Part shown: piece after piece, positions 19,045 through 30,719 of the stretch
Layout: each line of letters opens with the position of its first letter
Position numbering within the stretch: position 1 is the stretch's first letter
NCBI GenBank assembly: GCA_020744425.1
Contig: JAGMUV010000029.1
Location: forward strand, 682,001-746,000
Reading direction: 5' to 3'
From: Dactylonectria macrodidyma
Lineage: Eukaryota; Ascomycota; Sordariomycetes; Hypocreales; Nectriaceae
Length of the DNA stretch: 64,000 bases
Notes under the pieces: model-generated
The model's database searches: none
Told to the model about the DNA's origin: nothing
Seen by the model: only the letters and a program-made list of their open reading frames with translations
Made by a program: the position numbers and the translations under genes

Positions 19045-22000
19045 ATGGGCAGAAAGCAGAGGATCTACTCACTAAGACGGCCGCTGGCCCGACTCCTTCC
19101 CAAGACACTGACCACACTACCAATTCAATGTCCTCCTATCGTTATGACACCGAGTCTTAAGCGGCGCGGCCCCAGACCAGGGGCCGCTTACCACATCCGC
19201 AGGAAACATACAAGACCAGTCCCTACCGAGAAAGATGCGCGGGTCGGCCAACCAGCACGGCCAGCAGCTCCCTCAATCTTTCCAATAGTGGATACTCCAG
19301 CCTCTCCGCTATTCCAAGAGCGAAAGAAGTCGTTGTATGAGGTCCTGAAGGCGATGGATGAACGTTGGGAGCAGAGGGTGAGAGATTCGGCGGGCCATAC
19401 ATGGAGTGAGCCGAGACCGCGCGAGCTCGAGCTGGAGACCGTCTGTGGCTTCTACAACAAGATGCATGACGAAAACACCATGGAGCTGACACACTGCGTC
19501 GTCTGCTATGAGCAGAAGGCATCCGTCGACGTCTCCGACTGGAAGTGGACGGTGTTCGAGCCGTTGTATCGGCAGGCGGAAACGCGCCTCACGCGTCAGG
19601 ATCGGGAACATTTCGCATGCAGACAATGCTTCCCCCGTGAAGGGCCGGACGGGTTCCCTGTCTGCCAAGACTGTAGTCATGCCTTAGAGGCGGCTAAGCT
19701 CCCGCGTGCCTGCCAAGTCAACAACCTCGGCCTTGGATGCGTCCATAGATATCCGGCGGCACTGCGAGACTTGACTCCAATGGAAGAACGGCTCATTGGC
19801 TTGTACATACCTTGTGGTTGGATCACCAAGTTCCAGATCGACATCGAGAAGGCTACCAACGGCCGATATCGTAAGCACAAGAAGGGCCACATTACCGTAT
19901 TCCCCAACGACGTGGAGAACTTGGTGTCGAAAGTGCTCCCGCACCCCATGATGAACGAGCTGGAGAGGATCCACGTGTGCTTCGTAGCACCACGGAAGCC
20001 GGTGCCTACTGACATTGCCTGGATGATGTCGGTGCGCCCCCAGCGGCTGAAAGGCGCGCTTACCTGGCTGAAGCGGTATAATCCGTTATTCCGAGATATT
20101 TGTATCAGTGAGGAGAACCTCCGGAGTTGGGGGGACTGGTGTTCCGGTACCGAGGTGCCGCAAGCTATATTCGATAGCATGGTCCCATACGAGCTGAGCG
20201 CGGAGGACCAAATCCGGACTGGATACTATGTGTCGGCCGTTGAGCGTGGTCGTGCAGAGCAGCCTATTCGTACGGTCGAAGAGGTGCTAGCTATGCTGGA
20301 AGACCGCGAAGACGATGCTGTGCGACAAGAGAACGAAAGCAACGCGAGACTAGGCGGCCTGCAGGGGCGCCATCTCCAGAGAGAGGAGCTGGATCTTCGG
20401 CATATAGAGGAAGAGCTAATCGAGATGGTTTCAACAGGGATGTTGGGGCTCGACGAGACGGCGGACCACGGGCCTAAAGAACGGCTTCAGTGGGTCCAGG
20501 CCAGTCTGGACCAGACGGATGGCGGCCATCGGGGCAAGAAGCGCCGGCGGAGCGAGGGTGGAATCGGATACTTTACCGGCACTACGGAACCCTTTATTAT
20601 CAACCAGCGGGGGGAGGAGTATGTCGATAGCAACGACCCCGATTTCTTTCCCAAGACCTTCCCCTGCCTCTTCCCGTGGGGCCGAGGAGGCCCTAAGTTG
20701 GCGGAGGATGCCGGTGTCGGATTCACGGGCGTCTATAGTAGCTGCGGCCAGGACCGTAACTTCACCCTACGGAGTTGGGCGAGATTGGTGCTCCAGCGAC
20801 ACGGTATGTACCCGCCGAGCTGGGAGATCAGACGGAATTGACCAGTAGTAGGCGGCCTTTTCGCGACGCACCCGGCCTTTCCCTTCCTCATATACAACAT
20901 GCTGGTCCGCTCGGAGAACCGGCGGATCAGCTATATTCGCATGCAGAAGCGGTCCTTCGCTCGGGTGGAGCAGATCCTCCGTGCGCTGACTGCTAGCGAG
21001 ATCGAGGCCGCGGAGGAAGAATACCGCCAGACCAGGACGACTACGAACGAGGACGTCTCCTTCCTGCTTCGAGAGCTCAGCGCCTTCGGGCATGGCCAGC
21101 ATATGTCGAACGAAGAGAGACTCGGTCACCGTCGCAAGATCAACTCCCTCAGCTTACTGCTAGGGATGAAGACAATTTGGTTCACGCTGAATCCAAACGA
21201 CCTGACCAACGAAGTAAATATGAAGCTGACTGCCTACCGGGCTGTGAGCGGAGAGCTGGCCAGGCAGCTGGTGGACCAGTTCCGCAAGCACATCGGTCGG
21301 GTACAGCATGTAGTGCGAGATCCTGTGAGCTCCGCTAAGTTTTTTGACCGCGAGATCCGTCTCTTCTTCCAACACTGCGTACGCGTAGGGGGGCCATCGA
21401 TATTCGGCAAGGTCTCTGGCTATTATGGCTGCGTCGAGACGAACGAAAGGGGGGCGGAGCACCTACACGGATTCTTGTGGCTCGACGCCAACGTGGAAAT
21501 GCCCACTGTCTTGGACGATATGCAAGATGACGGGGCATACGCGGAGCAGGTGTGTCGATACCTTGATACCCTGGTGAGTGAGGTAAGCGTATTGCCTAGC
21601 TAGACGTGGTAGAGAGGGAAGAGCCGCTCACCCAGGCACGGTAGTGTTGTGACGAACGAGGGGCGAAACGATACCGACGGTGGGACAGCGTCTTCCGTGA
21701 TATAAGCGACATAGTGAACGATGCTGACAAGCTGGCCGATGTGTTCGAGAGCGAGGCGAACTGGGTGGCGCATCGTTGCCAGATGCACAGCTGCGGCGCA
21801 ACATGTGTCAAGTATAGCTTCAAGGAAAAGGACCGGACAAGAAAGCAGCACCCGTGTCGTTTCCGAGCTCCGTGGGCGCTGCGGGAACAGACTGAATTCA
21901 CACCGAGCGGCCTGCTGCACGTCAAACGCAATCACAGCCGGATTAGCCGGTTCAACAAGGCCCTAGCAGTTGCCTTGCGGCACAACCACGACATTCGACT

Positions 22001-25000
22001 GCTCGTCACAGTCACGTCAAGCCTAGCCATGAGCTATTACGCCACGAATTACGCCACGAAGCTAGACACGCCGTTATGGAAACGGGCGGCGCTTATGAAG
22101 ACGGTGTGGGAAAGGATGTCGGCGGACGTTGGGGCCGAAGGCCAAGTAGCGCATAACGACGAAGCCCCGAGGGCCACGCAGGTAAATAATAAGGCCAGGC
22201 AATTCCTGGCCCGAACGGCAAACCAGATCTTCACCAGCAGGGAGCTATCCGCTGTGGAGGTATGCAGCAGGCTCCTCGGTCATCCTAACCACTACTCCAG
22301 CGTGGAGAGATGGCAGAGCATTCACCTCAATACGCTATACTGGGCGGTCTTCAGGAGGTGGCGGGGTCTACAAGACGCAGCCGGACCGGAGGCTCGTCTG
22401 CGAGCGGCCCCGGAGACGATCAACATAGCGCAGTCTGGTGTGCATCTTCCACTGCTGGAGGCATACGACGGGCGTGGGGCTCTATTGGAGGACCTCTGCT
22501 TCTACGACTATGCCAGCGTGATTCAAGTGCGTCGGGTTGGGAAGCGGACGAATGTAGATAAGCCGCAGTATTTCCCCTTCGACCAAGACCTTGTCAATGG
22601 AGAGGGATGGATCCAAGAGCTCCTGAAGGCAGGGGCGCAGTACGTCCCGGTGCTCACCGGCCCCCTTAACCACGACCTGGATAAGCTAGACCCAGGATAT
22701 TACCAACGGTAAGAGAGGTGAAGAGAGAGAGAAGGCTCGTCGGAGAGCTAACGGCATACAGAACCGCGGTGGTCCTCCTAGCACTCTTTGTACCTTGGCA
22801 ACGCTTCACGCGCCTGGACGAGCTCTACGGCTACCGCTATGCATCTGGCGAGTACCCCTCAGTCAAAGACGTGTGGCAAAAGCTGTCGGAAGCCATACCG
22901 GACCGGGTGAAAGGGGTGGTTAACAATATTAAGCTTCTGCATAAGAGCGCCGAAGATGCTAAGAAAGACGCGGCGTTGTGGGCTAGCCGCAGCGAAGGTG
23001 ACGAGGAGAAAGAGCACGAGCCGGCGGAGGAAGGAATAGCCCCTGGCACCTCGTGGCGACCGCAGAACACGGACTTGAGGTACACATTCCATGACGCAGT
23101 ATATAACCTGCATGGCGATCAAGGGGTTGCCAAAGACTTCCCCGCACTGGCAAGGCTGCTACAGGCGCTCGAGAGAGCCAGCTTCTCTGACCCCGAACCG
23201 GACCCGTGGCGCGCGGACACGCAGTCCGAACATCAAGCGACAGTAAAAACGATGACGAAGCCCGAGATTGGCATGGTACGGGCGGCCCAGCTGCGGCTCC
23301 ACAGAGCCAGAGTGCTAGCCATCGAAGGGGATGATGAAGTCGGCGAAGATAAGAACGGCGACGAGGCTGGTTTCGGTCTCGGCGATGATCAGTATTTGTT
23401 CCCACCTATCCCGGCGCCCAACCTAACCCCCGCTCCAGCTCATACTTGGGTAGATATAGCACCTGGCAGCAGCTTCCTCCTGGTTGGGAATATGATAGGC
23501 AAGCAGCGAACGCTAAACCGCATGCAGAAGATTGCCCTCGGCCTTATCTGTGAGGCGATGGACAGAGCGGAGGAAGTGTCAGATATAGCTGCTGACGGCA
23601 ACGAAGGACACACGGTGTGGGAGCAGCCACCTCAACATCTCCAATACATAGGCGGCAGCGGCGGCACCGGGAAGTCTTGGCTCATCGGGACTCTGAAAGA
23701 GGTATTCGCGGCGAAAGGGTCGTCGAAACGTATTGTCATAACAGCTACGTCCGGGACGGCGGCGGCAGGGATCGGCGGTAACACCATCCACTCCGCGCTG
23801 GGGCTAGCCTTCAAGGATCAAGACGGAGCGGCGATGGAAAGCCTACCATCCGCGAACCTGGACAGGAGCCGGCAGCGTTGGAGAAGGCGTGACGTGCTTG
23901 TGGTCGACGAGGTAAGCATGTTAGGACTTAAGACGCTCTACGAAGTAGACCACAAGCTGCGGGCGCTCCGCGGCTTCCCAGACAGGCCGTTCGGCGGGAT
24001 ACCGGTGGTGGTCTTCACGGGCGACTTCCTCCAGTTCGGGCCAGTACTGCAGAAGGGCCTGCTGAGCCGGGTCGACCCCAGCGACAACGGCAAGGGGCTA
24101 CGGAACCTCTCGGATCGTGCGACGCAATATCGATGGCAGCAGATCCAGGCCAAGACGACATGGGAGCTGTTTACCAACGTAGTGATCCTAGAGGAGCAGA
24201 AGAGGGCCGAGGGCGACGAGGAACTGATAGGGCTTTTAGAACGCATCCGGACAGGCCGACAGACGGCGGCCGACCTGGACAAGCTCAACTCACGATACAT
24301 CCCTGACGAGAAGCTCGACTTCACGGGAGGCCGGCGCGCCATTATCCCGCTCAACCGACACAGGTGGGACCTCACGCTCTGTGCCGCCCTGGCCTTCGGC
24401 GAGGAGCACGGCAGGAAGGTGTCCCTGTTCATGTCCGATCACCAGTGGAAAACCCGCGTGCCCAGCGAGGAAGAGATGGAGGCCGTAGTGCTGCTCGGAG
24501 ATGACGCGCAGCTCCCCATCCCAGGCATCTTTCCGTACGTCGAGGGCATGCCCGTCATCGTCAACCAGAACAAGTACCTGGGGCTGAAAGTAGTCAATGG
24601 AGCAGAGTTCACGGCCGCCGGCGTCGTCGCAGACGGAGAGGTAGAAGAACGGGTGATCCACGACCGGCTGTCCGTCTTCCTCGGGCCGCCAAGCGGGATC
24701 CTTCTCCAATCGCAGGATACGGAGGGGCTCGCGTTCCCGCACATACCTCCGCGTACCCTCATGCTAGGGACAGAGACTGTGCAGCTTGACAAAGAAAAGC
24801 ACGGCAAATACGTCTGTCCGCGACTTGCAGCCAAGCGGGAGTTTAAGATGGGGCTGACGCGTACGGGGCTGCCATGCACGCCAGGCTTTGCGCTTACTGA
24901 CTATAAGGCACAAAGCAAGACCCTAGAGAAGGTTCTGCTTGGGCTCTATGGGAGAAAAGGGACGAAGGGATACCCGAGCATGGAGAAGTGCGGTGTGCTT

Positions 25001-25186
25001 AGCTTGTACGTGCAATTATCACGGTGCAAGCGGTTACGGGACATACGGCTTATACAGCCAATTCTAAGGGAGCACTTCGAACAGGCGCGGATGTATCCGG
25101 AGCTCATAGAAGGGGTCGATCGATTAAAAGAGCTAGCAAGACAGACGGTTGAGCGGTTTGAGGTCAGGCATGGGAAGCAAGGTTAG
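19045..25186 (+). CDS. Helitron Rep-helicase (rolling-circle transposase), apparently intact
   Basis: Proposed exons are 19045-20803, 20849-21582, 21645-22708 and 22762-25186. They sum to 5982 nt and give 1993 aa in one frame. Introns are GTATGT..TAG (45 nt; CAG at 20845 would also keep the frame), GTAAGC..TAG (62 nt; GTGAGT at 21574 is an alternative) and GTAAGA..CAG (53 nt). The N-terminal Cys-rich region is followed by the Rep HUH nuclease: IWFTLNPNDL, the HUH motif EHLHGFLWL near residue 790 and the paired tyrosines YATNYATK near 963-967 (Asn where Lys is common). The C-terminal PIF1 helicase has GGSGGTGKSW (near 1483), VLVVDEVSML, VFTGDFLQFGPV and YVQLSRCKRLRDI. The protein nicks and unwinds DNA for rolling-circle transposition. 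No stop or frameshift remains, and GC is higher than in the RIP-damaged relatives. Whether the start is 19045 or the ATG at 19144 is open. Confidence 0.88.
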
Positions 25187-25237
25187 GAGGCAATCTCCGT
25201 TTCGTTCACAGTAAAAACGGAGAGCGGAGCCAATCAG

Positions 25238-25511
25238 AAGCCATTTTATTAGCCAATCAGAAGGCAGATAACTTTGCAACCAATCAGAGGCCAGGGACGG
25301 GGGTGTGAAGGGTCGGGCGCGAATAAGAAAGACCTTCCTAACGGAAGGCACTGGGGAGCAGCCGCCACGCCGGCTTGCTAGGAAGGCCTCCCGTTAGGAA
25401 GCCATTTTATTAGCCAATCAGAAGGTAGCTAACTTTGCAACCAATCAGAGGCCAGGGACGGGGGTGTGAAGGGTCGGGCGCGAATAAGAAAGACCTTCCT
25501 AACGGAAGGCA
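25238..25511 (+). repeat. Two 113-bp direct repeats ending in a hairpin, downstream of the Helitron gene
   Basis: Units 25238-25350 and 25399-25511 are almost identical (AAGCCATTTTATTAGCCAAT ... AACGGAAGGCA). They are separated by the 49-bp repeat also found at 17469. Each unit contains two or more CCAATCAGA boxes and ends with the perfect hairpin CCTTCC-TAAC-GGAAGG (25333-25348 and 25494-25509). Hairpins near the 3' end are typical of Helitrons, so this may be the 3' terminus, possibly duplicated. The canonical CTRR end is not obvious after the hairpin. Confidence 0.65.
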
Positions 25512-25522
25512 TTAACGTAGAG

Positions 25523-26050
25523 TCAGCCTTCGGCTGAATGATCTTCCGGGCTAAAACGACCTAAACATATCTGGGTGGAGTCAATGGCAGCGACACCCTT
25601 CTTGGTGCTGCCCTTCAGCGCATTCAACAGCGCCCAGACAGTGAGGTCCGGGTTCTTATTAGGCTGGTCGGCCTTGTACGCGAAAGTACGAGTGTCAACA
25701 CCCAGTACCTTAGCCGGCGGCAGCGCCAGCTTGTTCTCCCCAAAATCCTCAACCAGCTGAGCGGAATCCTTGCGGCCACGCATCGTATCGGGCCGTACGG
25801 CGTCGTAAGTCTCAATGTGGCTTTTACGCCCCCCCCCCCGGGGGGGCGTGGGCGTGAGCGAATGTCGGAAGGCGCAAAGTCCTGCGTAGGGAGCCGTACG
25901 AGGCCGTGAGTCGGTTCGAAGAGAATTACGCGTTGGCACGTGACCTGGGCGCAAGTGAATCAGACGAATGACTAAGGGAGCAGCAGATTCGCGGCGAAAT
26001 AATTCTACTAACGGGGCCCCTACAGGGGATCCTACCCCAAAATTCATCAA
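25523..26050 (-). CDS. Hypothetical ORF, possibly a transposon remnant
   Basis: An open frame of 175 codons on the minus strand. Its downstream part (MRGRKDSAQLVEDFGENKLA, then VLGVDTRTFAYKADQP and GVAAIDSTQICLGRFSPED) looks protein-like. The first half crosses a CCCCCCCCCCGGGGGGGG-type run near 25832-25849 and is probably not coding. I do not recognise a family. It starts right after the Helitron hairpin and the TCAGCC-TTC-GGCTGA hairpin at 25522-25537. Confidence 0.3.
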   Translation of the reverse strand: MMNFGVGSPVGAPLVELFRRESAAPLVIRLIHLRPGHVPTRNSLRTDSRPRTAPYAGLCAFRHSLTPTPPRGGGRKSHIETYDAVRPDTMRGRKDSAQLVEDFGENKLALPPAKVLGVDTRTFAYKADQPNKNPDLTVWALLNALKGSTKKGVAAIDSTQICLGRFSPEDHSAEG

Positions 26051-26096
26051 AATTTGGTTTTGAGACTCTTCGCCTTGTGGACTTCCGTAGGTGGGC

Positions 26097-26262
26097 TGTT
26101 GCTACTAGTACCAGGAGAATGGTAAAAAAGAGGGCCAAGTTGGTGCTACTAGTAGCAGGAGAATAGCAGAAAAGATAGGCAAGTGGTTGCTACTAGTAGC
26201 TGGGAAGAAAAGAGGGGCAGGTTGTTGCTACTAGTAGCAGGAGAATGGCAAACAGGAGACCG
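26097..26262 (+). repeat. Four-unit degenerate tandem repeat with a 12-bp palindrome
   Basis: Units of about 44, 44 and 37 bp begin TGCTACTAGTA at 26100, 26144, 26188 and 26225. Units continue with variants of GCAGGAGAATGGCAAAAAAG. Three carry the perfect palindrome GCTACTAGTAGC. It lies about 600 bp upstream of the NLR start. Confidence 0.75.
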
Positions 26263-26858
26263 GTCCCCTACGGGATCCGCCAATGCCTTTTCGGAACGAG
26301 TTCAGAGCTGGAGAAGTAAGGCAAAGGCACTTGAAAAGTGAGGCACCTGGCACTGGCTTTATAGGCGATTGGGAGACTTTTGGCGGGTGCGATGACAGTC
26401 ACAAAATGCACGAACATTTGTCCAGGGAAGAGAACCAAGGGTGACTTCGCCACACCACACTCTCTGGGTAGCTACCGTGGTACCTGTGGGCTGCTGGGGT
26501 AATTGCACACGGAGCGCACCAACACAAACGTGACCTGGGGTTTCGATGAGCCTTCTCTCACGAGGCTGAGGGTGTTGGTGGCGGCAACAGGCGGTGGCGG
26601 TGCCTGCACGAAGTCGAGTGCAGGACCATCTATGGCTGCCTGATGTGCGCGCCCAATCATTCCTGTCGACATCCAAAATAGTCTCTTGGTGATGACCGCC
26701 GCCCTCCCTCTCACGCTGTCCCGAATCTCCCGTCCCACGACGCCCATCTCGACCAACAATCACGCATCGAAGCAGGACGCACCTGTGGGATACAATCGAG
26801 CGTGTATCTCACCACGATGGGCAGAGACGATTTTTGACGCCAGAACCACGCAGAGACG
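26263..26858. promoter_or_regulatory. Upstream region of the NLR gene
   Basis: No gene seen. The 596 bp between the palindromic repeat and the NLR start would hold its promoter and 5' UTR. Short ORFs occur on both strands but lack recognisable domains. Confidence 0.3.
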
Positions 26859-29800
26859 ATGGCCCTTCACCGTCAAAAAGGGCAGGTGACCCCAGACGAC
26901 AACCTAGAAAATGGGTCATCTACTTCGCACGACCAATATACAATCGCCTGGATCTGCGCGCTGCCCATAGAGATGGCCGCAGCTCGCGCCATGCTAGACG
27001 ACATCCACCAAGACCTGCCTAGGCATACGAGCGACATGAATACCTATACGCTCGGCAGCGTACAGCGCCACAACATCGTCATTGCGTGTTTGCCGACAGC
27101 CCAGTACGGAACGAATAACGCGGCGAACGTGCTGACCCACCTCATCCGAACCTTCCCGTCGATCCGCCTTGGTTTGATGGTGGGAATCGGAGGCGGAGTG
27201 CCGAGCAGGGTCGACATGCGTTTGGGCGACGTCGTTGTCGGGACGAGGGTGATGCAGTACGATCTAGGGAAGATCATCGGAGACGGACAGATCCAGCGCA
27301 CTGCTATCCCGAAGAGCCCGCATCACCTGCTTGGCACGGCCGTGTCGTCCCTACAAGCAAGGCATGAACGAGACGGTAGCCGAATCCCACTCATTTTAGA
27401 GGAAAAGTTTGACGGACACTCCCAGTACGGCCGTCCGACTATGACGGACCGCCTTTTCTTGTCGAAGTACGATCATACGTCTCCAGCACCTAGCTGCGAT
27501 GAATGCGACCGTTCGCAGCTGGTACCGCGAAGCAGGCGGAGCACGGATAACCCAGTGATACATTACGGCACGATCGCCTCAGGCAACCAAGTTATGAGGA
27601 ACGGTACCCAGAGAGACAACATCGCTCGGCAACTGGATGCCATCTGTTTCGAGATGGAGGCTGCCGGTCTGATGGACATTCTCCCTTGCCGGCCGATCCG
27701 GGGGATTTGCGACTACTCCGATTCTCACAAGAACAAGGAATGGCAGAGATATGCCGCCGCCACTGCGGCTGCATATGCAAGGGAGTTGCTAGGGGTGCTC
27801 CCCGTCGCTGAGGTGCAAACTAAAATTGTCCCCGCACCCAATCCTCGTAAGTCAAGTCCAGTGTTTTCGGAGCATGCTCAGGTCGATACGGATCATGCCT
27901 GGCGTGCTATAGATTATCGAGTGCATCTCAGAAACAGATATCAAGAATCTAGCCCTCGTCTTATCTCCAATACAATTCACCACGCTTCCACGCGACTTCA
28001 AAAATCGCTGATGTCAATGTCTCACAGTGCCGGCATCCTTCCAAGTCCCCTTCAGCCTACAAGGCGTGCCAGTATCAGATAAGTTTATCGATAGACCAAC
28101 CGACAGGGCTACGCTCGAGCAGTGTCTTTTGCCACAGCAATCCCCTACCGAACGACGGAAGGTGTGCGTTTTGCATGGGCTCGGCGGCATTGGCAAGACG
28201 CAGCTGGCTCTTGACTTCGCCCGTCGTTACAAGGCCGCCTTTAGTGCGATCTTCTGGCTAGATGGGCGGTCTGAGGATCAATTGAGGCAAAGCTTCGCTA
28301 GATGCCTTACCAGAATCCCTGAACTTCGGACCGCTAGCCGCAACTCTGACATGAACCTCAACAGCAAGGAGGGTCTCGATGTTGCCGTGATGAAAGTGGT
28401 TGAGTGGCTCGCTCAGCCGAGCAATACCCAATGGCTGCTGATTTTTGACAACGTCGATCAAGATCAACAACAAGGTGGTACAACAGGAGCATATGACATC
28501 CGGCAATATTTCCCTGGAGATCAGGGTTCAATCCTGATAACGACACGATTGCTACGCCTGCAGCAGCTGGGTAGGTCAAAGCATTTGACCAACGTCGACC
28601 AAGACCAGAGCAGGGCCATTCTACAGACGTGGTATGGAAAAGAACTACGTGAGTTATAAACGCCCGTCACACTCCAGTCCTTATCATAGCGCTAACTTTG
28701 GTTCTAGATTGGCGCCCAGATTACGACACCCTTCTCGATTTGTTACAAGGCCTACCACTGGCTTTGGCGCAAGCTGCGTCGTACCTGCGCGAGAGAGGTA
28801 TGGATGTTGCAACCTACATCCAGATCTACAATCAGCAATGGCAAAAGCTTATGGGATCCGATAATCCTCTGACGGACTACCACCAAAAGAGTATTGCCAC
28901 TACATGGGCAGTATCTCTCGACGCGATCGAAAACAAGAGTACGGATGCCATGAATGTATTACGGCTGTGGGCGTGCCTCGACAACAAGCAGTTCTGGCAT
29001 GGTTTACTCAAAGTAGCCAAATCTATGGACTCTGAGGAGCAGTGGCCACCTTGGCTGCTTCGCATGGCAAGCGATGTAACCTGTTTTGCGGACGCGATGG
29101 GCCTTCTGCTCCGCTACTCGATGATACAGGCCCAAGCAGAACCCAGAGGAAGTTACGCCATGCACCCGGTAGTGCACCGATGGGTGCTGCATCTGGATAG
29201 CAACGAGAAGAATAGGGATTTTGCGCGCCTGGCACTGATATTAGTCGGCCATTCAGTACCAACACAAGAGACGAAGGAGTATTGGACTCTGCAGCAGAGG
29301 ATCCTTCCCCATGCAGAGCGATGTTCATGGTGGATACAAGAGGACTTCTCACGATCAGATGAGAAAGCCGTTAGCGACAGTGTTGTGGTGGACTCGGTTC
29401 ATCGCCTTGGCATTTTATACAGGCACCAAGGCAAGCTTAGAGAGGCAGAGGTGATGTATGGCCGAGCACTGGAAGGCAAGGAGAAGGCACTTGGACGTGA
29501 CCATACGTCGACTCTCGACACCGTCCACAACCTAGGGCTTCTCTACTGGGACCAAGACAAGCTTAGCGAAGCTGAAGCGATGTATGGCCGAGCACTGGAA
29601 GGCAAGGAGAAGGCACTTGGACATGACCATACGTCGACTCTCGACACCGTCAACAACCTAGGGCTTCTCTGTAGGGACCAAGACAAGCTCGGCGAGGCTG
29701 AGGCGATGCTTAACAGAGCACTAGAAGGCTACGAGAAGGCACTTGGGCGTGACCATACGTCGACTCTCGACACCGTCAACAACCTAGGGCTTCTCTACTG

Positions 29801-30494
29801 GGACCAAGGCAAGCTCGGCGAAGCTGAAGCGATGTATGGCCGAGCACTGGAAGGTTACGAGAAGGCACTTGGACGTGACCATATGTCGACTCTCGACACC
29901 GTCAACAACCTAGGGCTTCTCTGTAGGGACCAAGACAAGCTTCGCGAAGCTGAAGCGATATATGAACGAGCACTGGAAGGCAAGGAGAAGGCACTTGGAC
30001 GTGACCATACGTCAACTCTCGAAACCGTCAACAACCTAGGGGTTCTCTATAGGGACCAAGGCAAGCTTGGAGAGGCTGAGGCGATGCTTAACAGAGCACT
30101 AGAAGGCAGGGAGAAGGCACTTGGACGTGACCATACGTCGACTCTCGAAACCGTCAACAACCTAGGGAATCTCTACAGGACTCAAGGCAGGCTCGATAGG
30201 GCAGAGGCAATGTATGAGCGAGCCCTGGAAGGCAGGGAGAAGGCACTTGGACGTGACCACACGTCGACTCTCGACACCGTCAACGGCCTGGGGATTCTCT
30301 ACAGGGATCAAAGCAAGCTCGGCGAGGCTGAGGCGATGCTTGACCGAGCACTGGAGGGATTCCAGTCCACCCTTGGACCAGCTCATCAAAAGACGCAGAC
30401 TGTTACGCATGACTTGCAGCTTCTGCATTCCAGCCGAGGTGAGGGGCCACCAAAATATGACTTTGTGTGCAGGTCGCCTAATCGAAATAGATGA
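26859..30494 (+). CDS. PNP-NB-ARC-TPR NOD-like receptor
   Basis: Exons 26859-27846, 28028-28648 and 28708-30494 total 3396 nt (1131 aa). Introns are 181 nt (GTAAGT..ACAG) and 59 nt (GTGAGT..TTCTAG, with GCTAAC inside), and both joins keep the frame. Residues 27-310 form a PNP_UDP nucleoside-phosphorylase-like domain (YTIAWICALPIEMAAARAML, MVGIGGGVPS, ICFEMEAAGLM). The NB-ARC follows: P-loop GLGGIGKTQLALDFA near 379, WLLIFDNVD, GSILITTRL and GLPLALAQAASYLRE. From about 767 there are eight 42-residue kinesin-light-chain-type TPRs (NNLGLLYRDQGKLGEAEAMY, then ERALEGKEKALGRDHTSTL with an acidic end). Such three-part proteins are fungal NLRs thought to detect non-self or stress and signal through the N-terminal domain. 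The eight repeats are nearly identical in DNA, as in fast-evolving fungal NLRs. All parts appear intact. Confidence 0.93.
29397..30405 (+). repeat. Eight 126-bp tandem units encoding TPRs
   Basis: Each unit encodes a 42-residue TPR with the invariant core EKALGRDHTSTL. The first starts at 29397 and the last ends near 30405. Variation is concentrated at a few positions (YW/CR, D/G after Q, YG/LN/YE before RALEG), and the remaining bases are almost constant between units. Such arrays expand and contract by unequal exchange. Confidence 0.9.
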
Positions 30495-30719
30495 ATACCC
30501 GAGCAGACTTGTAAAGAATCAATCGGTAGGTGGGACGGTGCTTCTTAAAAAACTTGCGGTCAGGTTTCGCAGCATCGTCCAATTTCGTAAAGGCCGGAAA
30601 CGGTAAGAAGGTATAATTGGCATATAGACATCGCCTCTAGGCAAGATCGATTCAAGCCATTTTTAGGCAGGCACAGATAGCTAATTCAACACAAAGAACC
30701 AACCCTGCATCAGGAACTC

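Noticed and set aside
19045..22712. Frameshifts in the Helitron Rep gene
   Set aside because: The apparent breaks at 20841, 21603 and 22712 are all explained by short GT..AG introns that restore the frame.
19223..25186. Many 60-170-codon minus-strand ORFs across the Helitron gene
   Set aside because: Antisense shadows in GC-rich coding DNA, without domains.
25829..25850. C-run/G-run near 25.83 kb as a functional palindrome
   Set aside because: A simple homopolymer pair, likely unstable or a sequencing-sensitive site; no further evidence.
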